Below, piece by piece: positions 34,432-42,871 of a DNA stretch of 64,000 nucleotides. The position numbers and the translations under genes were made by a program. Under the pieces are notes generated by a model. The model made no database searches and was not told where the DNA came from. It saw only the letters and a list, made by a program, of their open reading frames with translations. Numbering within the stretch: the stretch's first letter is position 1; every line of letters starts with the position of its first letter. The stretch covers positions 248,001-312,000 of the forward strand of contig OZ253672.1 of NCBI GenBank assembly GCA_965263365.1. Reading direction: 5' to 3'. This DNA is from CANMUM01 sp965263365 (lineage in GTDB: Bacteria > Pseudomonadota > Alphaproteobacteria > Rhodobacterales > Rhodobacteraceae).

Positions 34432-36012
34432 TTAGTTCATTGTGAAATATTTCACCATTGGCCGATCTTCTGGGTCAACCACTGTGCCGACAGTTTCGGC
34501 CATGCCCCAGTTCAACACTTGGTGATGAATCGGAATGTAGAGCTGCTCCTCTTGAACAACCTTCCAAATGGCTGCGATATCGGCATTGCGCGCCTCAAGA
34601 TCGGTATTTGACGCCAGTGATTTGATCATCGCGTCAAGTTCATCATTGTCATAGCCTGTGCCATTCCAAGAGCCGATTTCGGCCTCGCGCCCATGCACGA
34701 GGAAGTTGAAGATATATTCCGAATCATATGTCGGAACGCCCCATCCCAGCATGTAGAAATCGGTCGCACCGTCGGTGATTTTTGGGAAGTGCTGCGCTTT
34801 CGGGATCGCTTCAAGGTTTACGGTGATACCGATTTGGCCCAACATGCCAACAGCAGCCTGACAGATCGCCTCATCATTGATGTAGCGGTCATTGGGGCAG
34901 TCAAGACGGATGGAGAACCCTTCTTCATAGCCTGCTTCGGCCATCAATGCTTTGGCGGCTGCGACATCGGTTTTGCTTGCGCCGTCCATCTCGGCTGTCC
35001 AACCATTCACAAATGGCGGCGCGATCATGCCAGCAGGCTGTGATTGGCCACGCATGACAACTTGCATGATGGCTTCGCGGTCAATCGCCATCGACATGGC
35101 ACGGCGGACACGCACATCACCCAGCGGGTTGGCACCATCGATGTTGTCGGCCTCGATATCATCTGCGCCCATATTTAGACCGAAGAAAATGACGCGGTTT
35201 TCCGGCGCGGTTTTGACAACCAAGCCCTCAACAGCGTTGACGCGCTCCAAATCTTGCACCGGCATATCTTGCAGGAAATTCACCTCGCCGGACAAAAGCG
35301 CCGCTACACGTGTGGCATCGTTTTGAATAGGGGTGTAGATAATTTCGCTGACATCCATCGGGTATTCGTCAATGCCCCAATAATCGTCATTGCGTTCCAT
35401 CACTGTTTTGACATCTGGCTCGCGGCTAACAAGCTTATAGGCACCTGTGCCGTTGACATTGGTGGTGGCATAGGTGATTTCGCCGCCTTCAAAATCTTGC
35501 ACTTTCACAGTGTTATTGGCCTCTGTCCAGTCTTTGTCCATCATGAACAAATCGGTGAGGTTCGCAGGCAAAATTGGGTTTGGCCCATCGGTTTCTATTT
35601 CAATGACATAATCACTGACCGCACGAACCTCGACGATAGAGTCGATAAGTTCCTTCATGTCTGATGTCGGTTGCTTGGCGCGTTCAAAACTGAACACCAC
35701 GTCCTCGGCAGTGAAATCAGCGCCGTCATGGAATTTAACACCCTCACGTAGGTTGAACACCCAGATATTTGGGTTATCTGCGTTTGGTGCCCAATCGGTG
35801 GCGAGCGTTGGCACGAAATCACCATCTGAATTGCGAATAATTAATGGCTCATACATTTGATGGCGCATTGTGTGGCTTGGGCCTTCATTTTGTGAATGCG
35901 GGTCCAAGGTTAGCGCATCGCCCGAACGTGCCCAAAGCAGCGTTTCAGCGCTGACGCTGGTGGTCGTGACCATTAAGGCCGCGATGGCGCTTAGTTTTGT
36001 AAGATTGAACAT
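34432..36012 (-). CDS. dipeptide-type substrate-binding protein
   Basis: The 526-residue periplasmic protein has a signal peptide (residues 1-22, ending SVSA-E), the family 5 features GDALTLDPHSQNEG and LREGVKFHDGADFTAEDVVF, and VRRAMSMAIDREAIMQ near residue 303. It delivers peptides or a similar ligand to the permeases that follow 97 bases downstream. The ATG has a strong GGAGGGA. The exact ligand is not evident. It is distinct from the orphan binding protein at 12434. Confidence 0.93.
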   Translation of the reverse strand: MFNLTKLSAIAALMVTTTSVSAETLLWARSGDALTLDPHSQNEGPSHTMRHQMYEPLIIRNSDGDFVPTLATDWAPNADNPNIWVFNLREGVKFHDGADFTAEDVVFSFERAKQPTSDMKELIDSIVEVRAVSDYVIEIETDGPNPILPANLTDLFMMDKDWTEANNTVKVQDFEGGEITYATTNVNGTGAYKLVSREPDVKTVMERNDDYWGIDEYPMDVSEIIYTPIQNDATRVAALLSGEVNFLQDMPVQDLERVNAVEGLVVKTAPENRVIFFGLNMGADDIEADNIDGANPLGDVRVRRAMSMAIDREAIMQVVMRGQSQPAGMIAPPFVNGWTAEMDGASKTDVAAAKALMAEAGYEEGFSIRLDCPNDRYINDEAICQAAVGMLGQIGITVNLEAIPKAQHFPKITDGATDFYMLGWGVPTYDSEYIFNFLVHGREAEIGSWNGTGYDNDELDAMIKSLASNTDLEARNADIAAIWKVVQEEQLYIPIHHQVLNWGMAETVGTVVDPEDRPMVKYFTMN

Positions 36013-36177
36013 GATTTCCCTCCGATTTGTTTATTGAATGCCGAGCTGCTTGAACATGCCCACCAATTGTTGAAAGTTAGGAAACAAATTTGTGAAAAGC
36101 AACTATTATCTTTTGCAATCTGTTTGTGGGCTGTTGCGGCCCAGACCAAAACTTCACTTCGTGAGAAAAGGTCAGGG

Positions 36178-36372
36178 GGTGCTGTCAGACGAATTCTAAC
36201 TCGTCTCTGAATGTCGGGCAAGCTCGATTTATGCGGCGCAAATATTCTGCCAATCGGCAAGCGATTAGTCGCGGAGCTTCTTGAAAGCCTGTAAGGTATT
36301 TGAACGGTTTTTGATTGATCATCAAAGGTGGGTATCGGTGAAATCGACCAAATTCAAATTTGCTTTGTCACG
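36178..36372 (-). mobile_element. IS6-derived MITE-like deletion element, about 195 bp
   Basis: On the minus strand it begins with the IS6 5' terminus (GTGACAAAGCAAATTTG near 36370) and an ATG that reads MINQKPFKYLTGFQEAPRL, then joins directly to C-terminal-like codons ending RACPTFRDELEFV and the 3' terminus GGTGCTGTCAGACGAATTC at 36178. The whole transposase core is deleted. Both ends are kept, so an active relative could still move it. Confidence 0.65.
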
Positions 36373-36378
36373 AATTTC

Positions 36379-36396
36379 TGGTGACAACGTGGTGAC
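36379..36396. repeat. arm-like direct repeat inside the tRNA end of the element
   Basis: TGGTGAC-AACG-TGGTGAC lies 94 bases from the CCA end of the tRNA gene, with further TGAC repeats to about 36425. The identical pair at 16356-16373 has the same distance to the tRNA fragment. It is a candidate integrase arm-binding site. Confidence 0.55.
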
Positions 36397-36489
36397 GAGC
36401 GACCTCATGACGAATGGTGACGGCAACGTCAAAAGCGCCAAAAAACGCGCTTAAACTGTTGAAAACACTATTCAATATATCTTAGGAAG

Positions 36490-36566
36490 TGGCGGACCGA
36501 GGAGGATTCGAACCCCCGACCCCTTGATTCGTAGTCAAGTACTCTATCCAGCTGAGCTATCGGTCC
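36490..36566 (-). tRNA. tRNA-Arg(ACG), integration target
   Basis: On the minus strand the 77 bases begin GGACCGATAGCTCAGCTGGA and end GGTCCGCCA, with the CCA encoded. The anticodon loop CTACGAA gives anticodon ACG, so it reads arginine CGN codons after A-to-I change at the first base. Stems pair fully. Its 3' half is repeated at 16467, so the present 3' end came with the element. Confidence 0.97.
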
Positions 36567-36608
36567 GTGCAGCGCGGTGTATATCTTGTCTTGTGATTTT
36601 GCAAGCCC

Positions 36609-37985
36609 TTAAATGTGTTTATTTGGCAGCTCGATCAGAAATTCAGTTCCAATTGAAGACGTTGAGCTTAATTTAAGTGAGCCTCCGATTAATTCGGATA
36701 GCTCCTTACCAATTGCGAGGCCCAAGCCAGAGCCGTTTGAACGCGTAGAGCCTCGAAAAGGTTCAAATAAATGTTGAACTGTTTCCTCCTTGAGTCCTGG
36801 CCCAGTATCGCGTACACAAATATTTATGCCCTCATTTTCTTTGACTGAAATTAAAATTTTACCCTCTCCTAATTCTTCAAGAGCTTGACGTGCATTTCGA
36901 ATGAGGTTTTGTAAAATTCGTTTCAAGATTTGGAAATCCGTGTGAACTTCAAGCGCTTGATCACAATCGACACTAAAGGTAATATTGCCGCTGGAATCGA
37001 GTAGGGCTTCATCTTCCATAACCTCATTTATTACGGGTGCGAGTTTTCCTAAACTAAATTTCGGAGTATGTGCGTGTAAATTGCCATATGTGAGGGTCTG
37101 AGATGATAAATTGATGGCGCGATCTATTGCTCGTAGTAGTCTAGGTGCGGATCGTCTGACTTTGGGGTCTTCGCTTTCTTCTAGGTTGTCGGCTAATAAT
37201 TGGGCCGTTGAAAGCATGTTCCGAAGGTCGTGTTGAATTTTAGAGACAGATTCTCCAAGAGTTGCTAGCCTTCTTTGTTGTTCAAATGAGTTGATCACCC
37301 GGTCCTGCATTTCCTTGAGCGACTTTTCGGCATTTTGAAACTCTCGAATCGGATTTCGGATCTCGACCTTTTTACTTATTCCCTTACCGTCAAAATTCGA
37401 AATTGTTTTGGTGAGAAAGTGAACCGGACGCACGACTAAACGAGAGACAGCAAATGTAATAAGAAAACTAGTCGCCAACGCAAGCCCAAAGGACATAAAT
37501 AAAAACCGCGATGCGCCCATTCGGACCTGACTACATATTGTCCGAATGGAAACCATGGCTTCTACCCTTTCAAATTCAAAGCTCGGAATGCCCGAAATTA
37601 AGTATATACCCTGTTCTGAATTCAAAGCGCATTTGAATCCATCGACAAAGCGGTTTATGAAGCTCAAATTTGTTAAATCGACGCGACCTGTCAAAGTGAC
37701 CTTTTCATATGGAAGTAACAAGCGCTTTCTCTGCCCTTCATCAATCACAGCCAAATCTAGTATTTGTGCTTTTTCTAAAAGCGCAGAAGATTGATCAATG
37801 TCGATTTCTGGGATCGGATTGGTTGTAAGCGCAAGCGCAACAAGCGCCGCCTCCTCAATACGTTCTTGAAGTTCTGATTCTCTAAATATTGCAAGCGCTG
37901 GAAAAAGCGTTATTGAACTCATCAAAAACACAAACCCAAAGGTGAGTATCGCTAAGCGTCCTGAAATACTCATATTAATTATCAT
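36609..37985 (-). CDS. membrane sensor histidine kinase
   Basis: The 458-residue protein has an N-terminal helix (9-30), a periplasmic region of about 130 residues with two cysteines (FKCALNSEQ, RTICSQV), and a second helix near 160-180. A HAMP-like linker and the phosphoacceptor motif KIQHDLRNMLSTAQ near 250 follow. The ATPase domain has NLIRNARQAL, VRDTGPGL and GSGLGLAIGKEL. No response regulator is adjacent. It is the first gene outside the element and has typical core base composition. Confidence 0.9.
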   Translation of the reverse strand: MIINMSISGRLAILTFGFVFLMSSITLFPALAIFRESELQERIEEAALVALALTTNPIPEIDIDQSSALLEKAQILDLAVIDEGQRKRLLLPYEKVTLTGRVDLTNLSFINRFVDGFKCALNSEQGIYLISGIPSFEFERVEAMVSIRTICSQVRMGASRFLFMSFGLALATSFLITFAVSRLVVRPVHFLTKTISNFDGKGISKKVEIRNPIREFQNAEKSLKEMQDRVINSFEQQRRLATLGESVSKIQHDLRNMLSTAQLLADNLEESEDPKVRRSAPRLLRAIDRAINLSSQTLTYGNLHAHTPKFSLGKLAPVINEVMEDEALLDSSGNITFSVDCDQALEVHTDFQILKRILQNLIRNARQALEELGEGKILISVKENEGINICVRDTGPGLKEETVQHLFEPFRGSTRSNGSGLGLAIGKELSELIGGSLKLSSTSSIGTEFLIELPNKHI

Positions 37986-38162
37986 ATGCCTGTTTGCTCA
38001 TATATAGCATGTTGAAGAGTTAAGTCACCCTTAATATTGAAAAGATACCAAAATATCGTTGGCGGGATTAAATAATTTAATCCGTCTTTGCGTTGGGATT
38101 CTAAAGTTTAGACTTGCCTCAATCCCTTGAATCTCTATTTTAGATCGAAAAGGGATAAATCT

Positions 38163-38786
38163 ATGCTCACACAATCACATATGGGTCTTGCTGTCGCGTT
38201 GTTAGGAAAACGTACAAGAGATAAAAGTCATGGATTTGACCCAAGTTTAGAAAGTCCTAATCGGCAAGCTCAACTGCTTACCTGGGTCATTTTCGGGGCT
38301 TGGCTGCCAGATCTACTTATGTTTGTAATGATTGCCGTTGAGCGCTTGAATGGACATGCCATGCAAGTCATTTTTGAGGAATTATATTATACGTCAAAGT
38401 GGCAAGTTCCATTAGATTGGGCCAATTCGATACCTCTTTTTGTGGCCATTGCATTTTTAGGATATTTTTTGAAATGGCGGGGCGTCGTTTTGATGTCATT
38501 GGCAGCGCTTTTGCACATCTTTTTTGATCTGCCACTTCACCGTGAAGATGCGCATCGCCATTTTTGGCCGCTTTCGGATTATCAATTTATTTCACCAGTG
38601 AGCTATTGGGACAAAGACTATAATGCAAAATGGTGGTCACCGATAGAATTCGCGCTCATAACATGGTCGATGATTGTGAGTTGGAAATTTGTTGCAGGCA
38701 CATTCTGGAAGTATCCATTTTATGCATTGATGGCACTTGGCATATTAATGCAGGGTGCGACTTTGTGGTGGCATTGGATCTCGTAG
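38163..38786 (+). CDS. conserved membrane protein, YdjM/hydrolase-like, unknown function
   Basis: The 207-residue protein has about four hydrophobic helices and polar motifs rich in His and Asp (LTQSHMGLAVA, WLPDLLM, LLHIFFDLPLHREDAHRHFWPLSDY). Similar alphaproteobacterial proteins resemble the YdjM-type membrane metal-dependent hydrolases and are often mis-named as cobalamin proteins. I chose the ATG at 38163 to match the usual start; an upstream frame to 38127 has no support. Metal binding is inferred. Confidence 0.72.
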   Translation: MLTQSHMGLAVALLGKRTRDKSHGFDPSLESPNRQAQLLTWVIFGAWLPDLLMFVMIAVERLNGHAMQVIFEELYYTSKWQVPLDWANSIPLFVAIAFLGYFLKWRGVVLMSLAALLHIFFDLPLHREDAHRHFWPLSDYQFISPVSYWDKDYNAKWWSPIEFALITWSMIVSWKFVAGTFWKYPFYALMALGILMQGATLWWHWIS

Positions 38787-38803
38787 TTGGTCGTATCATA
38801 GAA

Positions 38804-38837
38804 ATACTCACGCCCCGATTTAGAGAGGCGTGAGTAT
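38804..38837. terminator. strong bidirectional hairpin
   Basis: ATACTCACGCC (38804-38814) pairs perfectly with GGCGTGAGTAT (38827-38837) across a 12-base loop. It lies between the convergent ends of the membrane-protein gene and pntB and probably ends both transcripts. The flanking U-runs are weak. Confidence 0.65.
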
Positions 38838-38857
38838 ATAGAAGCTATTGAAATTGA

Positions 38858-40216
38858 TCAGGAAATAAGCGTCAATAATTGATCAATTGAGGCTTTCGCA
38901 TCTCCATAAAACATTCGTGTATTTTCCTTGAAAAATAGCGGGTTTTCAATTCCAGAATATCCGGCACCTTGGCCGCGCTTTGAAACAAATACTTGCGCAG
39001 ATTTCCAAACCTCTAAGACAGGCATTCCGGCAATTGGAGAATTTGGGTCGTCTTGGGCGGCTGGGTTAACGATATCATTTGAACCAATTACGATGACCAC
39101 GTCTGTTTCTGGAAAGTCTTCGTTGATTTCATCCATTTCTAAAACGATATCATAGGGAACTTTTGCTTCGGCGAGTAGGACATTCATATGGCCGGGAAGT
39201 CTTCCTGCAACGGGATGGATTGCAAATCGAACATTTTTGCCTTGGGCTCGTAGTCTGCGTGTAAGTTCGGCAACAGGTTGTTGAGCTTGAGCAACTGCCA
39301 TGCCATAGCCAGGAACGATCACAACAGATTTCGCTTCCTTAAGCGCTGTCGCTACACCATCTGCATCTATTGCAACTTGCTCGCCTTCGATTTCTTGTGC
39401 AGGGCCTGATGCGCCCCCAAAACCGCCCAATATAACAGAAATAAACGAACGGTTCATGGCTTTGCACATGATGTAAGATAAGATGGCTCCAGATGAACCA
39501 ACAAGGGCGCCCACAACGATGAGAAGGTCATTGCCAAGCATAAAGCCAGTCGCGGCCGCGGCCCATCCTGAGTAGGAGTTGAGCATAGAAACAACCACGG
39601 GCATGTCTGCACCACCAATGGCCCAAACCAAGTGTGCGCCGAGAGCGAATGCTATGAGTGTGATCAACAAAACAGGCCAGAAGGCACCCGTGCTTAAGTA
39701 CACAAACAAGAGTAATACGGAAATGCCAACCCCGGCCAGATTAATGAAGTGCCGTCCGGGTAATTTCAGCGCTTTCGAGCCGATCATGCCGGACAATTTT
39801 CCATACGCGATGATCGAGCCTGTGAATGTGACAGCACCAATAAATACGCCGAGGAAAATTTCGATATAGTGTACGGCAACCTCATCAGAAGCGAGGCCTT
39901 CAACTCCGTGAAAATGAGAGTTAAATCCTATAAAAACCGCAACGAGACCCACAAGAGAATGCATTGCTGCAACCAATTGCGGCATTTCGGTCATTTCAAC
40001 TTTTTTGGCTAAATAAAGCCCAATCACTGCGCCAATCGCGAGCATTGGTATTGTGATCAAAAGGCTGACATGCCCAGTCATGATAGTGGCAATAACAGCG
40101 AGCGCCATACCAATAATTCCATACCAAACTGAACGCTTTGCGCTTTCTTGGTTTGATAAACCACCTAGAGAGAGAATAAATAAAATTGCGGCTAAGATAT
40201 AAATAGCGATAGACAT
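38858..40216 (-). CDS. pntB: NAD(P) transhydrogenase subunit beta
   Basis: The 452-residue protein has a long N-terminal membrane domain of about eight helices and a C-terminal NADP(H)-binding domain (dIII) with VVIVPGYGMAVAQAQ near 288, HPVAGRLPGHMNVLLAEA and IVIGSNDIVNP near 385. With PntA it uses the proton gradient to move hydride from NADH to NADP+ and supplies NADPH. It starts 12 bases after pntA behind AAGGAGAG. Length is normal. Confidence 0.97.
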   Translation of the reverse strand: MSIAIYILAAILFILSLGGLSNQESAKRSVWYGIIGMALAVIATIMTGHVSLLITIPMLAIGAVIGLYLAKKVEMTEMPQLVAAMHSLVGLVAVFIGFNSHFHGVEGLASDEVAVHYIEIFLGVFIGAVTFTGSIIAYGKLSGMIGSKALKLPGRHFINLAGVGISVLLLFVYLSTGAFWPVLLITLIAFALGAHLVWAIGGADMPVVVSMLNSYSGWAAAATGFMLGNDLLIVVGALVGSSGAILSYIMCKAMNRSFISVILGGFGGASGPAQEIEGEQVAIDADGVATALKEAKSVVIVPGYGMAVAQAQQPVAELTRRLRAQGKNVRFAIHPVAGRLPGHMNVLLAEAKVPYDIVLEMDEINEDFPETDVVIVIGSNDIVNPAAQDDPNSPIAGMPVLEVWKSAQVFVSKRGQGAGYSGIENPLFFKENTRMFYGDAKASIDQLLTLIS

Positions 40217-40228
40217 GAGGTTCTCTCC

Positions 40229-41788
40229 TTAGCTACGTTGAAACATTTGAAGCATGCGGCGGGTTACAGCGAAACCGCCAAAAATATTAATACTTGTCAT
40301 TAACACACACAGGGCAGCAAGAAACTTTATCAAGAATCCGCTGTCGCCTGTTTGCAATAGTGCGCCAACGATCACAATTGATGAAATTGCATTGGTTATG
40401 GCCATTAATGGTGTGTGTAAAGAATGTGCGACATTCCAAATGACTTGGAAGCCAACAAAACACGATAAAACAAAAACCATGAAATGAGGTAAGAAGCTCG
40501 CGGGGGCTGTGACGCCAATTGCTAAGAGGACAAGCGCGCCTGCGATCAGATAGCTAATTTGCGTGCGCCCTTTTTTCTTTTCGATCTCTACCGGCGAAAG
40601 CTCAGGAGTTTTTTCGGTTGTTTTTTCTGTTTTTTTGGCAGCGATGGCTTTAATTTTGGGAGGAGGCGGTGGAAAGGTAATCTCTCCTTCATGCGTTACG
40701 AGCGCGCCTCTAATGACATCATCTTCTAAATTAATATTTGCTGATCCGTCTTTTTCAGGTGTCAAATCTGATAACATGTGACGGATATTTGTTGCATAGA
40801 GAGTTGAGGATTGGGTTGCCATGCGCGATGGAAAATCCGTATAGCCAACGATTTTGACCCCATTTTTAGAAACAACTTTTTCGTCTTTTACTGTTAAGTC
40901 GCAGTTTCCACCTTTTTCCGCAGCAAGGTCGACTACAACCGAGCCAGATTTCATCATCTCGACCATATCTTCAAGCCATAACTTCGGGGCGTCACGACCT
41001 GGGATAAGGGCGGTCGTAATTACAATGTCCATATCAGGCGCAAGTTCGCGAAATTTCTCGAGCTGCTTTTCTCGAAATTCTGGACTTGATGGAGCGGCGT
41101 AGCCTCCAGTTTCAGCGCCGTCTTGTTGGTTTTCTTCAAAGTCCAAGAACACGAATTCAGCGCCCATGGATTCAATTTGTTCGGCAACTTCAGGGCGTAC
41201 ATCAAAAGCATATACAATTGCGCCAAGAGATGTCGCTGTCCCGATTGCAGCCAGTCCGGCAACGCCGGCACCAACTATGAGAACTTTGGCGGGAGGTACT
41301 TTACCTGCGGCAGTGACTTGACCTGTAAAAAAACGTCCAAAATTATTGCCAGCTTCAATGACTGAGCGATACCCAGCGATATTTGCCATTGACGACAACG
41401 CGTCCATTTTTTGAGCACGAGAAATGCGTGGAACCATGTCCATCGCAAGGGTGGTAACGTTCTTTTGGTTTAATTCTTTGACAAGTTCTTCATTTTGAGC
41501 CGGCCAAATGAATGAGATGAGTTTTTGCCCAGAACGGAAGCGTTTCACTTCGCTCGCATTTGGTTCGCGAATCTTAATGATTGTGTCACATTCTTTCCAT
41601 AGAGCCGCGGCTGTTTTATAAACTTTTACACCCGCGTCTTTGTAGTCTTGATCTGAAAAACCGGCAAGTTTTCCTGCACCTGCTTCAATCGCACATTCAT
41701 AACCAAGCTTTTGGATATCGAGCGCACTTTGCGGAGTGAGAGCAACACGCGCTTCTCCTGGAAATATTTCTTTGGGGGCCCCAATCAT
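40229..41788 (-). CDS. pntA: NAD(P) transhydrogenase subunit alpha (fused form)
   Basis: The 519-residue protein has the NAD(H)-binding dI domain (KEIFPGEARVALTP at the start, VLIVGAGVAGLAAIGTA near 168). A charged linker rich in KTEKTTEKTPE lies near 390, and four membrane helices at the C-terminus belong to dII. In many alphaproteobacteria this is split into PntAA and PntAB; here it is one chain as in E. coli. GGAGAAAA precedes the ATG. It forms the pntAB operon. Confidence 0.97.
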   Translation of the reverse strand: MIGAPKEIFPGEARVALTPQSALDIQKLGYECAIEAGAGKLAGFSDQDYKDAGVKVYKTAAALWKECDTIIKIREPNASEVKRFRSGQKLISFIWPAQNEELVKELNQKNVTTLAMDMVPRISRAQKMDALSSMANIAGYRSVIEAGNNFGRFFTGQVTAAGKVPPAKVLIVGAGVAGLAAIGTATSLGAIVYAFDVRPEVAEQIESMGAEFVFLDFEENQQDGAETGGYAAPSSPEFREKQLEKFRELAPDMDIVITTALIPGRDAPKLWLEDMVEMMKSGSVVVDLAAEKGGNCDLTVKDEKVVSKNGVKIVGYTDFPSRMATQSSTLYATNIRHMLSDLTPEKDGSANINLEDDVIRGALVTHEGEITFPPPPPKIKAIAAKKTEKTTEKTPELSPVEIEKKKGRTQISYLIAGALVLLAIGVTAPASFLPHFMVFVLSCFVGFQVIWNVAHSLHTPLMAITNAISSIVIVGALLQTGDSGFLIKFLAALCVLMTSINIFGGFAVTRRMLQMFQRS

Positions 41789-41927
41789 TTATTTTCTCCT
41801 GTCTTGAATAAACCGTTTCAAACAAACTAAATTTTGACTTATTGGTGAAGTAGCACAAGTCGAATATAAAGACAAAGCAATATCTTTTTGAATTTTATGT
41901 TCTTCGAGCCAAAGGCTTTATAAAATT

Positions 41928-42749
41928 TCAGCCACTATCGGTTGTCTTAGCAAGAGCCATTAGCATTTCACGCTTCAATTTTCTTGCGGCAAGTGCAAAT
42001 CCACCCTTTGTTAAGTGGATTTCGTCAACCCACCAGCCAACATGGTTTCGAAATGCGGTGTTAATATCTACAAAATAGTAGTTATCGTATCGCGCACTCA
42101 TTTCTTTGAGAGAAACGCGATACGCCTCAAAACAATTTTTGACTATATCGTGCCAATACAAAGGTTCAATTTCGAGCTCTTGGAGTTTTGGTCCAACCCA
42201 CGGGCCGAGCAGCGCACCTTCTTTTTCGATGGTTGGAAATGCATCTACATAGCCGTGCGTAAACACTAGCAATTTTGGAAATTTTTTAGAAAGCGTTAAA
42301 AAAAGCCGTTCTTGAATAGCGACGATTTCAGCTATTGAACGACCAAGCGCATCAAAATCTATGTGATCTTCCGCCGATTGAGCGCCTGGATTTTTGTGTA
42401 AAAAAAAGTCCATATGCTTTTTGATAATATCATTTCCACCTCCGGAAACGAGTAAGATTTGGCTGCCATGTTCTTTGATTTCTCGCTCTAACATTTCGAG
42501 GTTTTTCGGACGGATATACTCAACCATTATGTTGCCCGCGAGCGCGACAACATGAACATTAAAGTCGAGCAATAAATGCAGTGTCAGGTCTTTGGTTTGC
42601 CCTGTTGGGTAGCAAACCCAACTGTCTCCCTCAATAAATAAGCGCGGACGAGCCTCGCCGGTTACCTTCCGACGGAATTTGACACGCATATGTACCATCG
42701 TATTTCGAAGGTGACTAAATACTAATTTTACAATATCTTTGAATATCAT
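41928..42749 (-). CDS. SGNH/GDSL-type hydrolase-like protein
   Basis: The 273-residue protein has the SGNH blocks in order: FIEGDSWVCYP near residue 38 (serine), a glycine block region, VSGGGNDII near 101 and DEIHLTKGGFALAARKL near 240 (Asp-x-x-His). Such enzymes are esterases, lipases or acetyl-hydrolases of cell-envelope or glycan substrates. No signal peptide is evident, so it is probably cytoplasmic or membrane-associated. The neighbours give no clue to its substrate. Confidence 0.82.
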   Translation of the reverse strand: MIFKDIVKLVFSHLRNTMVHMRVKFRRKVTGEARPRLFIEGDSWVCYPTGQTKDLTLHLLLDFNVHVVALAGNIMVEYIRPKNLEMLEREIKEHGSQILLVSGGGNDIIKKHMDFFLHKNPGAQSAEDHIDFDALGRSIAEIVAIQERLFLTLSKKFPKLLVFTHGYVDAFPTIEKEGALLGPWVGPKLQELEIEPLYWHDIVKNCFEAYRVSLKEMSARYDNYYFVDINTAFRNHVGWWVDEIHLTKGGFALAARKLKREMLMALAKTTDSG

Positions 42750-42826
42750 TCGATTAATGCGGCCTAAGTGAGAATATAGTCAGTTTCTATCAACTCTCTA
42801 AAACACAAATCTTAGTAATTAGAAAA

Positions 42827-42851
42827 CAAAAAAAGTCGCCCTAAGGCGACT
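42827..42851 (-). terminator. rho-independent terminator after ccrM
   Basis: On the minus strand AGTCGCC-TTAG-GGCGACT forms a 7-bp stem followed by a run of seven U. It lies 20 bases past the ccrM stop codon at 42872. Confidence 0.88.
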
Positions 42852-42871
42852 AAAGTTTGTTGGAAAGAAAA

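Larger units (their letters stand above)
30450..36372. mobile_element. IS6-bracketed segment carrying a dipeptide ABC operon
   Basis: Remnants of the same IS6 family in the same orientation lie at 30450-30686 and 36178-36372. Between them is only the four-gene ABC operon. IS6-family elements move DNA between direct copies as pseudo-compound transposons or translocatable units. The operon has higher G+C than the core genes. Capture by IS6 is an inference, as both copies are now incomplete. Confidence 0.5.
16467..36534. mobile_element. satellite-like integrative element in tRNA-Arg(ACG), about 20 kb
   Basis: The ends are the 45-base direct repeats at 16467-16511 and 36490-36534. Inside are a tyrosine integrase, an excisionase-like gene, a primase/VapE helicase replication module and a type I restriction-modification operon with an ATPase/TOPRIM gene. 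A dipeptide ABC operon between IS6 remnants is also inside. No relaxase, type IV secretion, capsid or tail genes were found, so it is neither a complete ICE nor a prophage. Its gene content resembles P4-like satellites or mobilisable islands. Inside the left end, CGGTGAC-GAGA-TGGTGAC at 16669-16686 could be the opposite arm site. Whether it can still excise is unknown. Confidence 0.75.

Noticed and set aside
16467..36534. Complete prophage or ICE
   Set aside because: No capsid, terminase, tail, relaxase or type IV secretion genes are found between the attachment repeats.
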